Below are positions 8,099 to 17,236 of a stretch of 64,000 nt of DNA, in pieces. The number at the start of each line of letters is the position of its first letter. The first letter of the stretch is position 1. The stretch spans positions 62,001 to 126,000 of the forward strand of contig JAVBJT010000023.1 of NCBI GenBank assembly GCA_031546845.1. The letters run 5' to 3'. The stretch comes from Azoarcus sp031546845. GTDB taxonomy: Bacteria; Pseudomonadota; Gammaproteobacteria; Burkholderiales; Rhodocyclaceae. The notes under the pieces were generated by a model. The model searched no databases, had not been told where the DNA came from, and worked only from the letters and a program-made list of their open reading frames with translations. Both the position numbers and the translations under genes were made by a program.

Positions 8099-10489
8099 TC
8101 AATTTCGCAAGGGCTTGCCGGTTTCCAGCATATGCACGATGCGTTGCTGGGTTTTTTCGCTCTTCAGCAAATCGACGAACAGCGCACGTTCCACGTCGAG
8201 AATCCATTGCGTATCCACGCGCGCCCCGGTATCGACCTCACCGCCGCACAGCGCGGTGGCCGCCGCCTTCGCCACGCGGTAATCGTGCGCGGAGATGAAG
8301 CCGCCTTCGGCCATGTTCGCCGCGAACATTTCGCAGGTGGCGATACCGTTGCGCCCCGCGACAACGATGCCGCGCTCCGCCAACGGCGGCCGCCAGCCGG
8401 CCTCGGCCAGCGCACGGGCGCGGTGCAGCGCGGCGTGCAGCAGTTCGCGCGCGTTGAACAGAATGTCGTCCGACGCCCTGGCGAAGCCCAGTTCCACCGC
8501 CTGCAACGCGCTTTTCGCCACCGTCGCCATGGCGATGGTCTGGAAGGCATTCTGGATGTAGGGAAAAACATCGCCGCCAGCGGCGCGCTGCGCCATCCGG
8601 TGCGCCCGCACGGCGAATTCCTTGCTGCCGCCGCCGGCCGGAATCAGGCCGACACCGGCTTCCACCAAACCGACGTAGCTTTCCAGCACCAGCACCCGAT
8701 GCGCCGCGTGCATGGCGAATTCGCATCCGCCGCCCAGCGCCATGCCCTGCACGGCGGCCACCACCGGCACCTGGGCGTGCTTGAGCGCCATCGACGTCTG
8801 CTGGAAGCGGGCCACCATCCGGTCGAGCAGATCGAAGCGCCCGCCCGCGCACGCCTCGGCCACCTGCTGCAGATTGGCGCCGACAGCGAACGGCGCTTCG
8901 TGCCACAGCACCAGCCCGTCCAGGTCACATTCGGCACGCGCCACCGCCTCGAGTACACCGTCCATCACCTCGTCGCCGATGGCGTGCATCTTCGATTTGA
9001 ACGACAGGATGCCGATACCGGCATCCTTATCCGCACGCCGCCACAGGCGCACACCGGCGTTTTCCCACAGGGTTTCGCCTACATCCGCCGGCACCTCACC
9101 CACGACCAACTCGGGGTAAAGCTGGCGGCGGTACACCGGCAAGTCGGCACGCGGCTTCAACACGCCGTCCGCCGCGCTCCACGAACCGGCCGGCTCATGC
9201 ACGCCGCCACGCTCCGCGACCCACGCCGGCAGCGGCGCAGCGGCCATCGTTACGCCCGCGGCGATGTCGGCGCGCAGCGCCTCGGCAATGTCCGCCCAGC
9301 CCGCCGCCTGCCAGGTTTCGAACGGCCCCTGCGCCCAGCCGAAACCCCAGCGCATCGCCAGATCGACATCGCGGGCGTTGTCGGCGATATCGCCCAGATG
9401 CACCGCGCAGTAATGGAATACATCGCGGAAGATCGCCCACAGGAATTGCGCCTGCGGATGCGCGTGCGCGCGCAGCGCGGCAAACTTTTCCGCCGGCTGA
9501 CGCAGTTTGAGGATGGCGGCCACCTCGGGGGCGATCTCGCCGGCACTAGGCCGGTAATCCCCCGCCGAGGGGTCGAGCACCAATATCTGCTTGCCGCCCT
9601 TGCCGCTTTCCTTGCGATAGATGCCGGCGCGCGTCTTCTGCCCCAGCGCGCCCTGAGCGATCAAGGCCGCGAGCCATTCCGGCTGCTTGAACCAACTGTG
9701 CCAAGGATCGTCGGGTAGCGTGGCCTGCATGGTGTCGATGACATGCGCCAGGGTATCCAGCCCAACCACGTCGGCAGTGCGGTAGGTGGCGCTCTTGGGC
9801 CGTCCGATGGCGGGGCCGGTGAGCGCGTCGACTTCGTCGAACCCCAACCCGAGCCGCGCGCCGTGATGCATCACGGCCAGAATGGAAAACACGCCGACGC
9901 GGTTGGCGACGAAGTTGGGCGTATCTTTCGCGCGCACAATGCTCTTGCCCAAGCGGTTGGTGAGCCAACCTTCGAGCGCGTCGAGCAGCGCCGGCTCGGT
10001 GGCGGGCGCGGCGATCAGCTCCACCAGCGCCATGTAGCGCGGCGGGTTGAAGAAATGGATGCCGCAGAAGCGCCCGCGCAACGCGGCGGGCATACCTTCG
10101 GCGAGCGCGCCGATGGACAGCCCCGAGGTGTTTGAGGCGAAGATCGCCCCCGGTTTCAGGTGCGGCGCAACCTTGGCGTAGAGGTCGCGCTTCCATTCCA
10201 TCTTTTCGGCGATGGCCTCGATAACGAGATCGCACTCGGCCAATCGGGTAAGGTCGGCGCCGTAGTTGGCGGGTTCGACGAACTGCGCGCGGTCCTTGGC
10301 CGCGAACGGCGCCGGATCGAGCTTCTTCAGGCTTGCCAGCGCACGCTCGGCGATGCCGCTGCCGCCGTCTTTCGCCGGCAGATCGAACAAGATGACGGGA
10401 ACATCGGCATTGGCGCAGTGGGCGGCGATCTGCGCCCCCATCACGCCGGCGCCGAGCACGGCAACCTTGCGGATGATGAATCGGCTCAT
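8099..10489 (-). CDS. 3-Hydroxyacyl-CoA dehydrogenase / enoyl-CoA hydratase (FadN-type order)
   Basis: This is a two-activity beta-oxidation enzyme of 796 residues. The NAD-binding Rossmann motif is at the N-terminus (VAVLGAGVMGAQIAAHCANAD), followed by GIHFFNPPRYMALVEL and the C-terminal dehydrogenase domain with NFVANRVGV. The crotonase domain comes last (VVAAVQGMALGGGCEFAMHA and VEAGVGLIPAGGGSKEF). This order, dehydrogenase before hydratase, is that of FadN-like proteins and the reverse of E. coli FadB. The start at 10489 puts the Rossmann strand at the N-terminus. It is the first enzyme gene of the fad block. Confidence 0.92.
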   Translation of the reverse strand: MSRFIIRKVAVLGAGVMGAQIAAHCANADVPVILFDLPAKDGGSGIAERALASLKKLDPAPFAAKDRAQFVEPANYGADLTRLAECDLVIEAIAEKMEWKRDLYAKVAPHLKPGAIFASNTSGLSIGALAEGMPAALRGRFCGIHFFNPPRYMALVELIAAPATEPALLDALEGWLTNRLGKSIVRAKDTPNFVANRVGVFSILAVMHHGARLGLGFDEVDALTGPAIGRPKSATYRTADVVGLDTLAHVIDTMQATLPDDPWHSWFKQPEWLAALIAQGALGQKTRAGIYRKESGKGGKQILVLDPSAGDYRPSAGEIAPEVAAILKLRQPAEKFAALRAHAHPQAQFLWAIFRDVFHYCAVHLGDIADNARDVDLAMRWGFGWAQGPFETWQAAGWADIAEALRADIAAGVTMAAAPLPAWVAERGGVHEPAGSWSAADGVLKPRADLPVYRRQLYPELVVGEVPADVGETLWENAGVRLWRRADKDAGIGILSFKSKMHAIGDEVMDGVLEAVARAECDLDGLVLWHEAPFAVGANLQQVAEACAGGRFDLLDRMVARFQQTSMALKHAQVPVVAAVQGMALGGGCEFAMHAAHRVLVLESYVGLVEAGVGLIPAGGGSKEFAVRAHRMAQRAAGGDVFPYIQNAFQTIAMATVAKSALQAVELGFARASDDILFNARELLHAALHRARALAEAGWRPPLAERGIVVAGRNGIATCEMFAANMAEGGFISAHDYRVAKAAATALCGGEVDTGARVDTQWILDVERALFVDLLKSEKTQQRIVHMLETGKPLRN

Positions 10490-10660
10490 ACGGTACTCCG
10501 TATCCGAAACTTCGCGGGGCGGAAATGAACAACCCACAGGACGGCCAACTAACGCGCACGCGTGCCCCGACCGCGCGTGCGCGCCGCCAACGGCACGGCG
10601 CTACCCGTTCACCGCCGACGGCCTTCCGTCACGGATCGGTGGGCCGATTCTCAGCGCGCC

Positions 10661-11935
10661 TCAGAATGCAACCGAATACTGGGCGCCCAGGACCCACGCG
10701 CAGGAATCGTAGTCGCCAACAACGCGACCACGACCGAGGGCGCGCTGATCATTGTCGATCTTGGTATCCCGCACGTAAAGGTAGGCAACGCCGACATCGA
10801 GGGCCGAGGTCTTGGTCACGTTCCACTGGCCGCCGAACGAAAGCCAGGTGCGGTTGTTGTCGGGCAGGGCGGTGAGCCGGTGCTCCGCGTCCTTGACCGG
10901 CGCCTGATCGTAGGCGAGGCCAAACCTCAGCTTCCAGGCGTCGTTCAAGCGATAGTTGGCGCCAAGCGCAACCCGCCAGGTATCGCGGAAATTGGTATCC
11001 AGCGTTTCCACTACCGCACCGGCAAGCGGACCATCGCCGCGCACGATATCGACCTTGTCGAGCACGCTCCAACCAGTCCAGGACACGTCGCCGAGCAATT
11101 CCCAACGGTCGTCGAGCTGATGCGCGACACTGAAAATAAAGGTATCGGGCACCTCGACATCCACATGCCCATTGCCCGTCGTCAACGCCGGCACGGCGCC
11201 GGCGGCCGGCCCCCTGATCTTGAGATCGCCTTCGAGCTTGTGCTTGATCGACGAACGGTAGGAAACCCCCAGGCGGGTCGCGTCGGACACATTGAACAAC
11301 ACGCCGGCATTCCAACCCCAGGTTTCGGCATCGCCATCCAGAATGACCGTCGTCAACCCCAAGGGCACGGAGGCGACGGAAGCGGCGCGCTTGTATTCCG
11401 CATCCATCCGCTGCCAATTCACACCGAAGCCGACCGACACCACCTCATTGACCCGCCAGGCGATCGACGGATTGATGTTGTAGGTCTTGATATCGAACTT
11501 AAGCGACTGTGCCGCGCCCACCCACCCCTTGTCATATTCGGTCATCAGCCCGAAAGGCCCGCCGAGACCAAGGCCGACGTATACATCCTTGTTCAGCGCC
11601 CACGATAGATAGCCGTTGGGCAAAAAGCCCCAGGAGCCCGCGTCGTCGGTGTCGCCACGCAGCACGCCCGTGCTCGATCCTTTGTCGCTGAACTTGAAGC
11701 TGGGCCGGATGGCCGCGAGGCCGAGCGAAATTTCCCGCTCACGCAACTGCGTCATGCCCGCTGGATTGAAATAGATCGTACTGGCGTTTTCCGCCACCGC
11801 GGCGGAGCCGGCATACGCATTGCCGATACCGCTGGCGTTCTGTTCGATCAACTGAAACGCGGACGCCCAGACACTCCCGGACGCCACCGACAACAGCGCC
11901 ACGGGCAACAGGCGCGCACTCTTTTTCAATCCCAT
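10661..11935 (-). CDS. fadL: FadL/TodX-family outer membrane long-chain fatty acid transporter
   Basis: The 424-residue protein has an N-terminal signal peptide ending in a WASA-like cleavage region. It continues SAFQLIEQNASGIGNAYAGSAAVAENASTIYFNPAGM, the start of mature FadL with its N-terminal hatch and NPA motif. The rest alternates aromatic and polar residues as in a beta-barrel and ends with an aromatic residue (QYSVAF), the usual outer-membrane assembly signal. It moves hydrophobic substrates across the outer membrane. Its position upstream of the beta-oxidation genes supports fatty acid import. The ATG at 11935 is preferred over 11956 because it directly precedes the signal peptide. 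Confidence 0.92.
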   Translation of the reverse strand: MGLKKSARLLPVALLSVASGSVWASAFQLIEQNASGIGNAYAGSAAVAENASTIYFNPAGMTQLREREISLGLAAIRPSFKFSDKGSSTGVLRGDTDDAGSWGFLPNGYLSWALNKDVYVGLGLGGPFGLMTEYDKGWVGAAQSLKFDIKTYNINPSIAWRVNEVVSVGFGVNWQRMDAEYKRAASVASVPLGLTTVILDGDAETWGWNAGVLFNVSDATRLGVSYRSSIKHKLEGDLKIRGPAAGAVPALTTGNGHVDVEVPDTFIFSVAHQLDDRWELLGDVSWTGWSVLDKVDIVRGDGPLAGAVVETLDTNFRDTWRVALGANYRLNDAWKLRFGLAYDQAPVKDAEHRLTALPDNNRTWLSFGGQWNVTKTSALDVGVAYLYVRDTKIDNDQRALGRGRVVGDYDSCAWVLGAQYSVAF

Positions 11936-12038
11936 CCTTTCCTCCCTATAACCCAACGTTTCTGCCAGACACGTTTGAACGGGCTTTTCGACAAGCGCGG
12001 CTGCTGCACGGCAGCCTGCGCCAATACAAAAATAAAAC

Positions 12039-12443
12039 CTAATCTACCGGCAGCGCGCGTTTTTCTCCCGACGCACTTACCGCAACATAAGTCAGCGTGG
12101 CATCCGTCACCTTGACCACAAATGGCGCTTCCGACCCGCGTTCGGCATAAACCTCGACGGCGACCGTGATCGACGTCCGCCCGACCGCCGTGATGCGGGT
12201 ATAGAAGCTGACCAAATCTCCCACCGAAACCGGCTGCTTGAATGTGAAGGAATTCACCGCGACGGTCACAATGCGGCTTCTAGCACGGCGCCGGGCCGCG
12301 ATGCCACCGGCGATATCGACCATCGACATGATCCAGCCGCCAAACACATCACCGGCCGGGTTGAGATCGGCCGGCATCGGCACGACGCGCAGCGCCAAGT
12401 ATTTGTCTTCGGGCAACGCAAGGGGGGCGGCTGAAGTCGTCAT
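12039..12443 (-). CDS. Acyl-CoA thioesterase, YciA-like hotdog protein
   Basis: This single hotdog-domain protein of 134 residues is a likely acyl-CoA thioesterase that releases free fatty acid and CoA in the cytoplasm. The family motif is LNPAGDVFGGWIMSMVDIAGGIAA with the catalytic Asp (GDVFGG), followed by VTVAVNSFTFKQPVSVGDLVSFYTRI. The family usually forms hexamers. The ATG at 12443 is preferred; the frame to 12455 would need TTG. It lies upstream of fadL on the same strand, with a 103-base gap, which links it by context to fatty acid metabolism. Confidence 0.87.
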   Translation of the reverse strand: MTTSAAPLALPEDKYLALRVVPMPADLNPAGDVFGGWIMSMVDIAGGIAARRRARSRIVTVAVNSFTFKQPVSVGDLVSFYTRITAVGRTSITVAVEVYAERGSEAPFVVKVTDATLTYVAVSASGEKRALPVD

Positions 12444-12687
12444 GACAATAATCAAAGCCTGAATGTTATTAATCGTTAACGGGCATTTTCACCCTGTATC
12501 GCGGCGTAGTCTGCCCGATTGCAGCGCCGCCGCCAATCGCGGCATACACTTACCGGCCTCAGGTGCCAACGCCAGCACCGGCAAAATCGCCCCTTGTTCC
12601 CATGCTTATGTTTTAGCGATGTAACAACCAGGCAGGGCATATGGTTAGAATGAGGTACTGCAATATCGTACCGTCGCGTCTCGTACC

Positions 12688-13308
12688 ATGCTGCCCAGTA
12701 CTTCCCGCATCTACCTCGCCTCGAAAAGTCCACGCCGCCGGGAGTTGTTACGCCAGGTCGGCATTCAGTTCGATGTGCTCATTTTCCGCACCGACGGGCG
12801 CGGCGAGGATACCGATGTCGATGAAACGCCCTTCCCCGACGAACCGGCGGAACGCTATGTCGAGCGTTTGGCGCTGACCAAGGCCGAAGCGGGCATGCGC
12901 CGGATCTTCTGGCGCAAGCTGCAGCGCCGGCCTTTACTGGCCGCCGACACCGCGGTGGTGCTGGATAACGAAATCATTGGCAAACCCGCGAATGCGGCCG
13001 ACGCGGAAGCCATTCTCACTCGCCTGTCGGGCCGCAGCCACCGCGTGCTGACAGCAATCGCGGTCAGCGACGGCGCGCATATCCGCAGCCGCCTGTCGGT
13101 CAGCGAAGTACGCTTCCGCCCCCTGAACGAAGAAGATATCCGCCATTACGTCGCCTCCGGCGAGCCGATGGACAAGGCCGGCGCTTACGGCATCCAGGGC
13201 CGGGCCGCGATGTTCATCGAGGAAATTCACGGCAGCTACTCCGGCATCGTGGGTTTGCCGTTGTTCGAGACCGCCCAATTACTCGAAACCTTCGGGTATC
13301 CTTTATAG
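12688..13308 (+). CDS. Maf-family nucleotide pyrophosphatase (dTTP/UTP type)
   Basis: The 206-residue Maf protein hydrolyses non-canonical or modified nucleoside triphosphates; it belongs to the YhdE-like group. Motifs are IYLASKSPRRRELLRQVGI with the SxRR phosphate-binding loop, ERLALTKAEAG, LLAADTAVVLDNEIIGKP with the catalytic Asp, and EPMDKAGAYGIQGRAAMFIEEIHGSYSGIVGLPL at the end. The KAGAYGIQG segment is the usual one for dTTP/UTP pyrophosphatases. It precedes rng, the same maf-rng order seen in many proteobacteria. Confidence 0.93.
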   Translation: MLPSTSRIYLASKSPRRRELLRQVGIQFDVLIFRTDGRGEDTDVDETPFPDEPAERYVERLALTKAEAGMRRIFWRKLQRRPLLAADTAVVLDNEIIGKPANAADAEAILTRLSGRSHRVLTAIAVSDGAHIRSRLSVSEVRFRPLNEEDIRHYVASGEPMDKAGAYGIQGRAAMFIEEIHGSYSGIVGLPLFETAQLLETFGYPL

Positions 13309-13430
13309 GCGGCAGGCTGGCGCCAGTTCCATGGCGCCGGCGCGATGCTCCCCCCGCCCGCAAGCGATGAGCCATGCGCGATGGCAGACACACCGTCTGC
13401 CATCGCGCATTTCCCATTACAAGCCATGTC

Positions 13431-14885
13431 ATGAGCATCGAATTTCTAATCAATTTCACACCGCAAGAAACGCGGGTCGCCATCGTCGAACAAGGCATCG
13501 TGCAAGAACTGCACGTAGAGCGTACAGCCAGCCGTGGCATCGTCGGCAATCTGTATCTGGGCCGCGTCGTGCGGGTGTTGCCGGGGATGCAGTCGGCATT
13601 CATCGATGTCGGCCTGGAGCGCACCGCTTTTCTGCATGTGGCCGATATCTGGAATGACCGCCAGGTCAGCGATGCGCCACGGCCAATCGAACGCATTCTG
13701 ACCGAGGGCCAGAGCCTGCTGGTGCAGGTACTGAAAGACCCTATCGGCACCAAGGGCGCGCGCCTGTCCACCCAGGTGAGCATCGCCGGCCGGCTGCTGG
13801 TCTATCTGCCGCAGGAAAAACACATCGGCATTTCCCAGCGCATCGAGGACGAGAACGGCCGCGAAGCCCTGCGCGAGCGCTTGCTGCGCCTCGTACCCGA
13901 GGACGAGCCGGGCGGCTTCATCGTCCGCACGATGGCCGAATCCGCGTCGGACGACGAACTCGCGGCCGATATTGCCTACCTGCGCAAACTGTGGGGCGAA
14001 ATCCGCGCCACTACAACCACCGCCACGCCGCCACGGCTGCTGTACGAAGACATCAACCTCGGCCAGCGCGTGCTGCGCGATCTGGTGAACGAGGAAACGG
14101 CGCGCATCCTCGTCGATTCACGCGAGAACTTTCACAAACTTTCCGCCTTCGCCGCCGAATACACCCCCAAGGTGCTGCCATTGCTGGAGCATTACACGGG
14201 GGAGCGGCCGCTGTTCGATCTGTTCAACGTCGAAGAGGAAATCCAGAAGGCGCTCGGGCGGCGAGTGGAACTGAAATCGGGCGGCTATCTCATCATCGAC
14301 CAGACCGAGGCGATGACCACGGTGGATGTGAATACCGGCGGCTTCGTCGGCGCGCGCAACTTCGACGACACTATCTTCAAGACCAACCTCGAAGCCACGC
14401 ACACCATCGCCCGCCAACTGCGCCTGCGCAACCTCGGCGGCATCATCATCATCGACTTCATCGACATGGAAACGCCCGAGCATCGGGAGATGGTGCTGGA
14501 AGAATTCCGTAAGGCGCTCGCCCACGACCACACCAAGATGAGCATCAATGGCTTCACCGCGCTCGGCCTGGTGGAAATGACGCGCAAGCGCACACGCGAA
14601 TCGCTCGCCCACCTGCTGTGCGAAGCTTGCCCCACCTGCGAAGGCCGGGGGGAGGTCAAGACCGCCCGCACCATCTGCTACGAAATTCTGCGCGAACTGG
14701 TACGTGAGGCGCGCCAATTCAACGCGCGCGAATTCCGCGTGCTGGCCGCGCCGAATGTCGTCGATCTGTTCCTCGACGAAGAAGGCCAAGCGCTGGCCAT
14801 GTTGTCCGATTTCGTCGGCAAGAAAATCTCGCTGCACCCCGAAGCCAGCTACACGCAGGAACAGTTCGACGTCGTGCTGCTGTAG
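13431..14885 (+). CDS. rng: Ribonuclease G
   Basis: RNase G is an endonuclease that matures the 16S rRNA 5' end and takes part in mRNA decay. The 484-residue protein has an N-terminal S1 domain (GNLYLGRVVRVLPGMQSAFIDVGLERTAFLHVADI), a DNase I-like catalytic part with the Mg-binding pair in TTVDVNTGGFVGARNF and IIIIDFIDMET, and a zinc-link CEACPTCEGRG. It ends like RNase G and lacks the long C-terminal scaffold of RNase E. The ATG at 13431 gives the canonical start MSIEFLINFTPQETRVA; upstream in-frame codons are not family-like. Confidence 0.95.
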   Translation: MSIEFLINFTPQETRVAIVEQGIVQELHVERTASRGIVGNLYLGRVVRVLPGMQSAFIDVGLERTAFLHVADIWNDRQVSDAPRPIERILTEGQSLLVQVLKDPIGTKGARLSTQVSIAGRLLVYLPQEKHIGISQRIEDENGREALRERLLRLVPEDEPGGFIVRTMAESASDDELAADIAYLRKLWGEIRATTTTATPPRLLYEDINLGQRVLRDLVNEETARILVDSRENFHKLSAFAAEYTPKVLPLLEHYTGERPLFDLFNVEEEIQKALGRRVELKSGGYLIIDQTEAMTTVDVNTGGFVGARNFDDTIFKTNLEATHTIARQLRLRNLGGIIIIDFIDMETPEHREMVLEEFRKALAHDHTKMSINGFTALGLVEMTRKRTRESLAHLLCEACPTCEGRGEVKTARTICYEILRELVREARQFNAREFRVLAAPNVVDLFLDEEGQALAMLSDFVGKKISLHPEASYTQEQFDVVLL

Positions 14886-14923
14886 GGTAAGCGCCGCCTT
14901 TCACCGTCCCACCGTTTTGCACC

Positions 14924-15892
14924 ATGCCCACCAGCCTGACCACGCCCGCCGAACCCACCCGCGACCGCTACGCCCGGCCGCTTGGCCGCTATGTGGCCGC
15001 CACGCGGCCCGCCTTTCTCAGCGTGACGCTGATCGGCTGCCTCGTCGGCCTGGCCTGCGCCCACGGCAGCGGCGTGACGCTCGATCCATGGACCGCCACG
15101 ATCACCGTGGTGTTCGCGCTCGTCGCCCACGCCGCGATGAACGTCATCAACGACTATCACGACGCCGTCAGCGGCGCCGACGCAGCGAACGTCCAGCGCC
15201 TGTTCCCCTATACCGGCGGCAGCCGCTTCATCCAGAACGGCGTACTCGACGCGCGCCAGACAGCGGTTTTCGGCTATGCCCTGCTCACCGCCGTGGTGCC
15301 GGCCGGGTTGTGGCTGGCCTGGAAAACGGAGCCGGGACTGATCCTCATCGGGCTGGCCGGCATGCTCATCGGCTGGGCTTACTCGGCCCCGCCGCTGGCC
15401 CTGATGCGGCGCGGCTGCGGCGAAGCCGCGATTACCGCCAGTTGGCTGTTGGTGACAATCGGCGCGGATTACGTACAGCGCGGCGGATTCAGTCCGCTGC
15501 CCGTCGCGGCCGGCTTGTCCTACGCCCTGCTGGTGGCGAATCTGCTCTACATCAACCAATTCCCCGACCACGACGGCGACGCCGCCGCCGGCAAGCGCAC
15601 GCTGGTCGTGCGCCTTGGCCCGCAGACGGCCAAATGGGGTTATCTGCTGATCGCCATTTTTGCCTACGGGTGGTTGATCGTGATGATCGACCGCGCATGG
15701 CTGCCGCGCTACACCGCCGCCGCGGCGATTACACTGGTGCTATCGTTTTCCGCCGCGCGAGAGTTGATCGAACACGCTGCGTCGCCAAGCGAACTCGAAC
15801 CCGCGATCAAACGCACCATTGCCGCCGCCAATCTGCACGGCCTACTGCTCGCCGCCACCTTGGCCTTCGCCCGCTGGCCGGCGAACGCCTGA
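14924..15892 (+). CDS. UbiA-family prenyltransferase, MenA-like
   Basis: This polytopic membrane protein of 322 residues carries both aspartate-rich motifs of the UbiA superfamily: VINDYHDAVSGAD in the second helix region and NQFPDHDGDAAAGKRTLVVRLG in the middle. These bind the prenyl diphosphate through Mg. The overall pattern resembles 1,4-dihydroxy-2-naphthoate prenyltransferase (MenA), but no other men gene is visible and the aromatic acceptor cannot be inferred with certainty. It follows rng by 38 bases and precedes ruvA by 20 bases, so co-transcription is likely. Confidence 0.85.
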   Translation: MPTSLTTPAEPTRDRYARPLGRYVAATRPAFLSVTLIGCLVGLACAHGSGVTLDPWTATITVVFALVAHAAMNVINDYHDAVSGADAANVQRLFPYTGGSRFIQNGVLDARQTAVFGYALLTAVVPAGLWLAWKTEPGLILIGLAGMLIGWAYSAPPLALMRRGCGEAAITASWLLVTIGADYVQRGGFSPLPVAAGLSYALLVANLLYINQFPDHDGDAAAGKRTLVVRLGPQTAKWGYLLIAIFAYGWLIVMIDRAWLPRYTAAAAITLVLSFSAARELIEHAASPSELEPAIKRTIAAANLHGLLLAATLAFARWPANA

Positions 15893-15912
15893 ACTGAACG
15901 GATTTCCTACCC

Positions 15913-16515
15913 ATGATCGGACGTATCCGCGGCATTCTGCTGGAAAAAAACCCGCCCCAGATCCTGGTCGACGTCGGTGGCGTCGGTTACGAACTGGAAG
16001 TACCGATGAGCACCTTTTACGGCCTGCCCGCCACCGGCGAAACGGTGAGCCTGCACACCCACCTCGCCGTGCGCGAGGACGGCCACTTTCTCTACGGCTT
16101 CGCCACCAACGAGGAACGCGCTGCCTTCCGCCAGCTGCTCAAGGTTTCCGGCATCGGCGCGCGCACCGCGCTGGCCGTGCTGTCCGGCCTGTCCGTCACC
16201 GATCTCGCCCAAGCCGTCGCGCTGCAGGAAAGCGGCCGCCTGGTGAAAATTCCCGGTATCGGTAAAAAAACCGCTGAGCGCCTGCTGCTGGAACTGCGCG
16301 ACCGGCTTGGTAAAGCACTACCCATGCTGAGCGGCGCCCGCGCGTCATCCCAATCCGCCGAAGCCGCGCCGAACAACCGCAGCGACATTCTCAACGCCTT
16401 GATGGCATTGGGTTACAACGAACGCGAAGCACTCATGGCGATGAAAGGACTGGCTGAGGACGTCGGTGTTTCCGACGGCATTCGCTTTGCCCTCAAGCAA
16501 CTGTCGAAAGCCTGA
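15913..16515 (+). CDS. ruvA: Holliday junction branch migration protein RuvA
   Basis: RuvA binds Holliday junctions as a tetramer and loads the RuvB motor. The 200-residue protein starts MIGRIRGILLEKNPPQILVDVGGVGYELEVPMST (OB-fold domain I), has two helix-hairpin-helix motifs (LLKVSGIGARTALAVLSGL and LVKIPGIGKKTAERLLLELRDRL) and a C-terminal three-helix domain (SDILNALMALGYNEREALMAMKGL) that contacts RuvB. Neither ruvB nor ruvC follows, which is unusual for the common ruvCAB order; a GNAT gene comes next. Confidence 0.97.
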   Translation: MIGRIRGILLEKNPPQILVDVGGVGYELEVPMSTFYGLPATGETVSLHTHLAVREDGHFLYGFATNEERAAFRQLLKVSGIGARTALAVLSGLSVTDLAQAVALQESGRLVKIPGIGKKTAERLLLELRDRLGKALPMLSGARASSQSAEAAPNNRSDILNALMALGYNEREALMAMKGLAEDVGVSDGIRFALKQLSKA

Positions 16516-16534
16516 CGCAGGCACACCAGGCACG

Positions 16535-17017
16535 ATGGGTCACCGGATTCGGGAATTCCTGCCGGGCGACGAAGCCGCCTTGCACGCGGTTTTTCATTCG
16601 GCCATTCACACACTGGCGACTCACGATTACACGGCTGAGCAGATCGCCGCGTGGTCGCCCGCCGAGCCGGACGCCACCTTCCGCGCACACTGGATCCAGC
16701 GCATGCGCGCGCTACGCCCATTCATCGTCGAGCGAGACGAGCAAATCCTGGCCTACGCCGATCTTCAGGCAAACGGCTATATCGACCACTTTTTCGTGGC
16801 CGGACCATACGCGCGGCAAGGCATCGGCTCACAACTGATGCGCCACCTTCTCGATACCGCCGCAGCGGGACGGATCGCCGAACTTACCGCCAACGTCAGC
16901 CGCACCGCCCAACCCTTTTTTCAGCGCTTCGGTTTCGTTGTGATCGAAGAGCGCATGCCTATCGTGCGGGGCATTGCGATTCCCAACGCTTTCATGCGCC
17001 GATCCAGCGGCATCTGA
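16535..17017 (+). CDS. GNAT-family N-acetyltransferase
   Basis: The 160-residue protein has the GNAT fold signature: IREFLPGDEAALHAVFHSAIH at the start, YIDHFFVAGPYARQGIGSQLMRHLL with the acetyl-CoA-binding R/Q-x2-G-x-G/S loop (RQGIGS), and a final AQPFFQRFGFVVIEERMPIVRG. This resembles the YafP/ElaA-type small acetyltransferases that modify small molecules or protein N-termini; the substrate is unknown. The ATG at 16535 is used because the longer frame from 16466 runs through ruvA. It starts 19 bases after the ruvA stop and may be co-transcribed. Confidence 0.85.
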   Translation: MGHRIREFLPGDEAALHAVFHSAIHTLATHDYTAEQIAAWSPAEPDATFRAHWIQRMRALRPFIVERDEQILAYADLQANGYIDHFFVAGPYARQGIGSQLMRHLLDTAAAGRIAELTANVSRTAQPFFQRFGFVVIEERMPIVRGIAIPNAFMRRSSGI

Positions 17018-17158
17018 ACCGCCTCTCGCAAGCAAGGCGTCACCCCGGGCAGCCTGAAACCGCCTATCCACTGCCCATTTCGGGTTCCTTTACGTTTTCC
17101 GCTACCCGGCCACGAAGGAATCCATCAGTTATTTGATTTTAAATATAAAAATATTTTC

Positions 17159-17174
17159 TGGCACAGCTGATGCG
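17159..17174 (+). promoter_or_regulatory. Sigma-54 type (-24/-12) promoter
   Basis: The sequence TGGCAC-AGCTG-ATGCG has the GG and GC pairs at the exact -24/-12 spacing of RpoN promoters (consensus TGGCAC-N5-TTGCA). The AT-rich stretch 17131-17157 lies directly upstream. It is 63 bases before a PEP-CTERM gene. In PEP-CTERM species, RpoN with the PrsK/PrsR regulators is known to drive several such genes, so the assignment fits the target, but no transcript evidence is available. Confidence 0.6.
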
Positions 17175-17236
17175 TTACCCAGGGAGCTTGCTCGAAAGCC
17201 GTACCTATTTCGTTCCCAACGAGAAGGAGCTTCCAA

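Noticed and set aside
6450..9718. Long plus-strand open frames (610 and 573 codons) over the fad genes
   Set aside because: They run antisense through the thiolase and dehydrogenase genes, have His/Arg-rich composition from GC skew, and no domains. The minus-strand genes explain the sequence.
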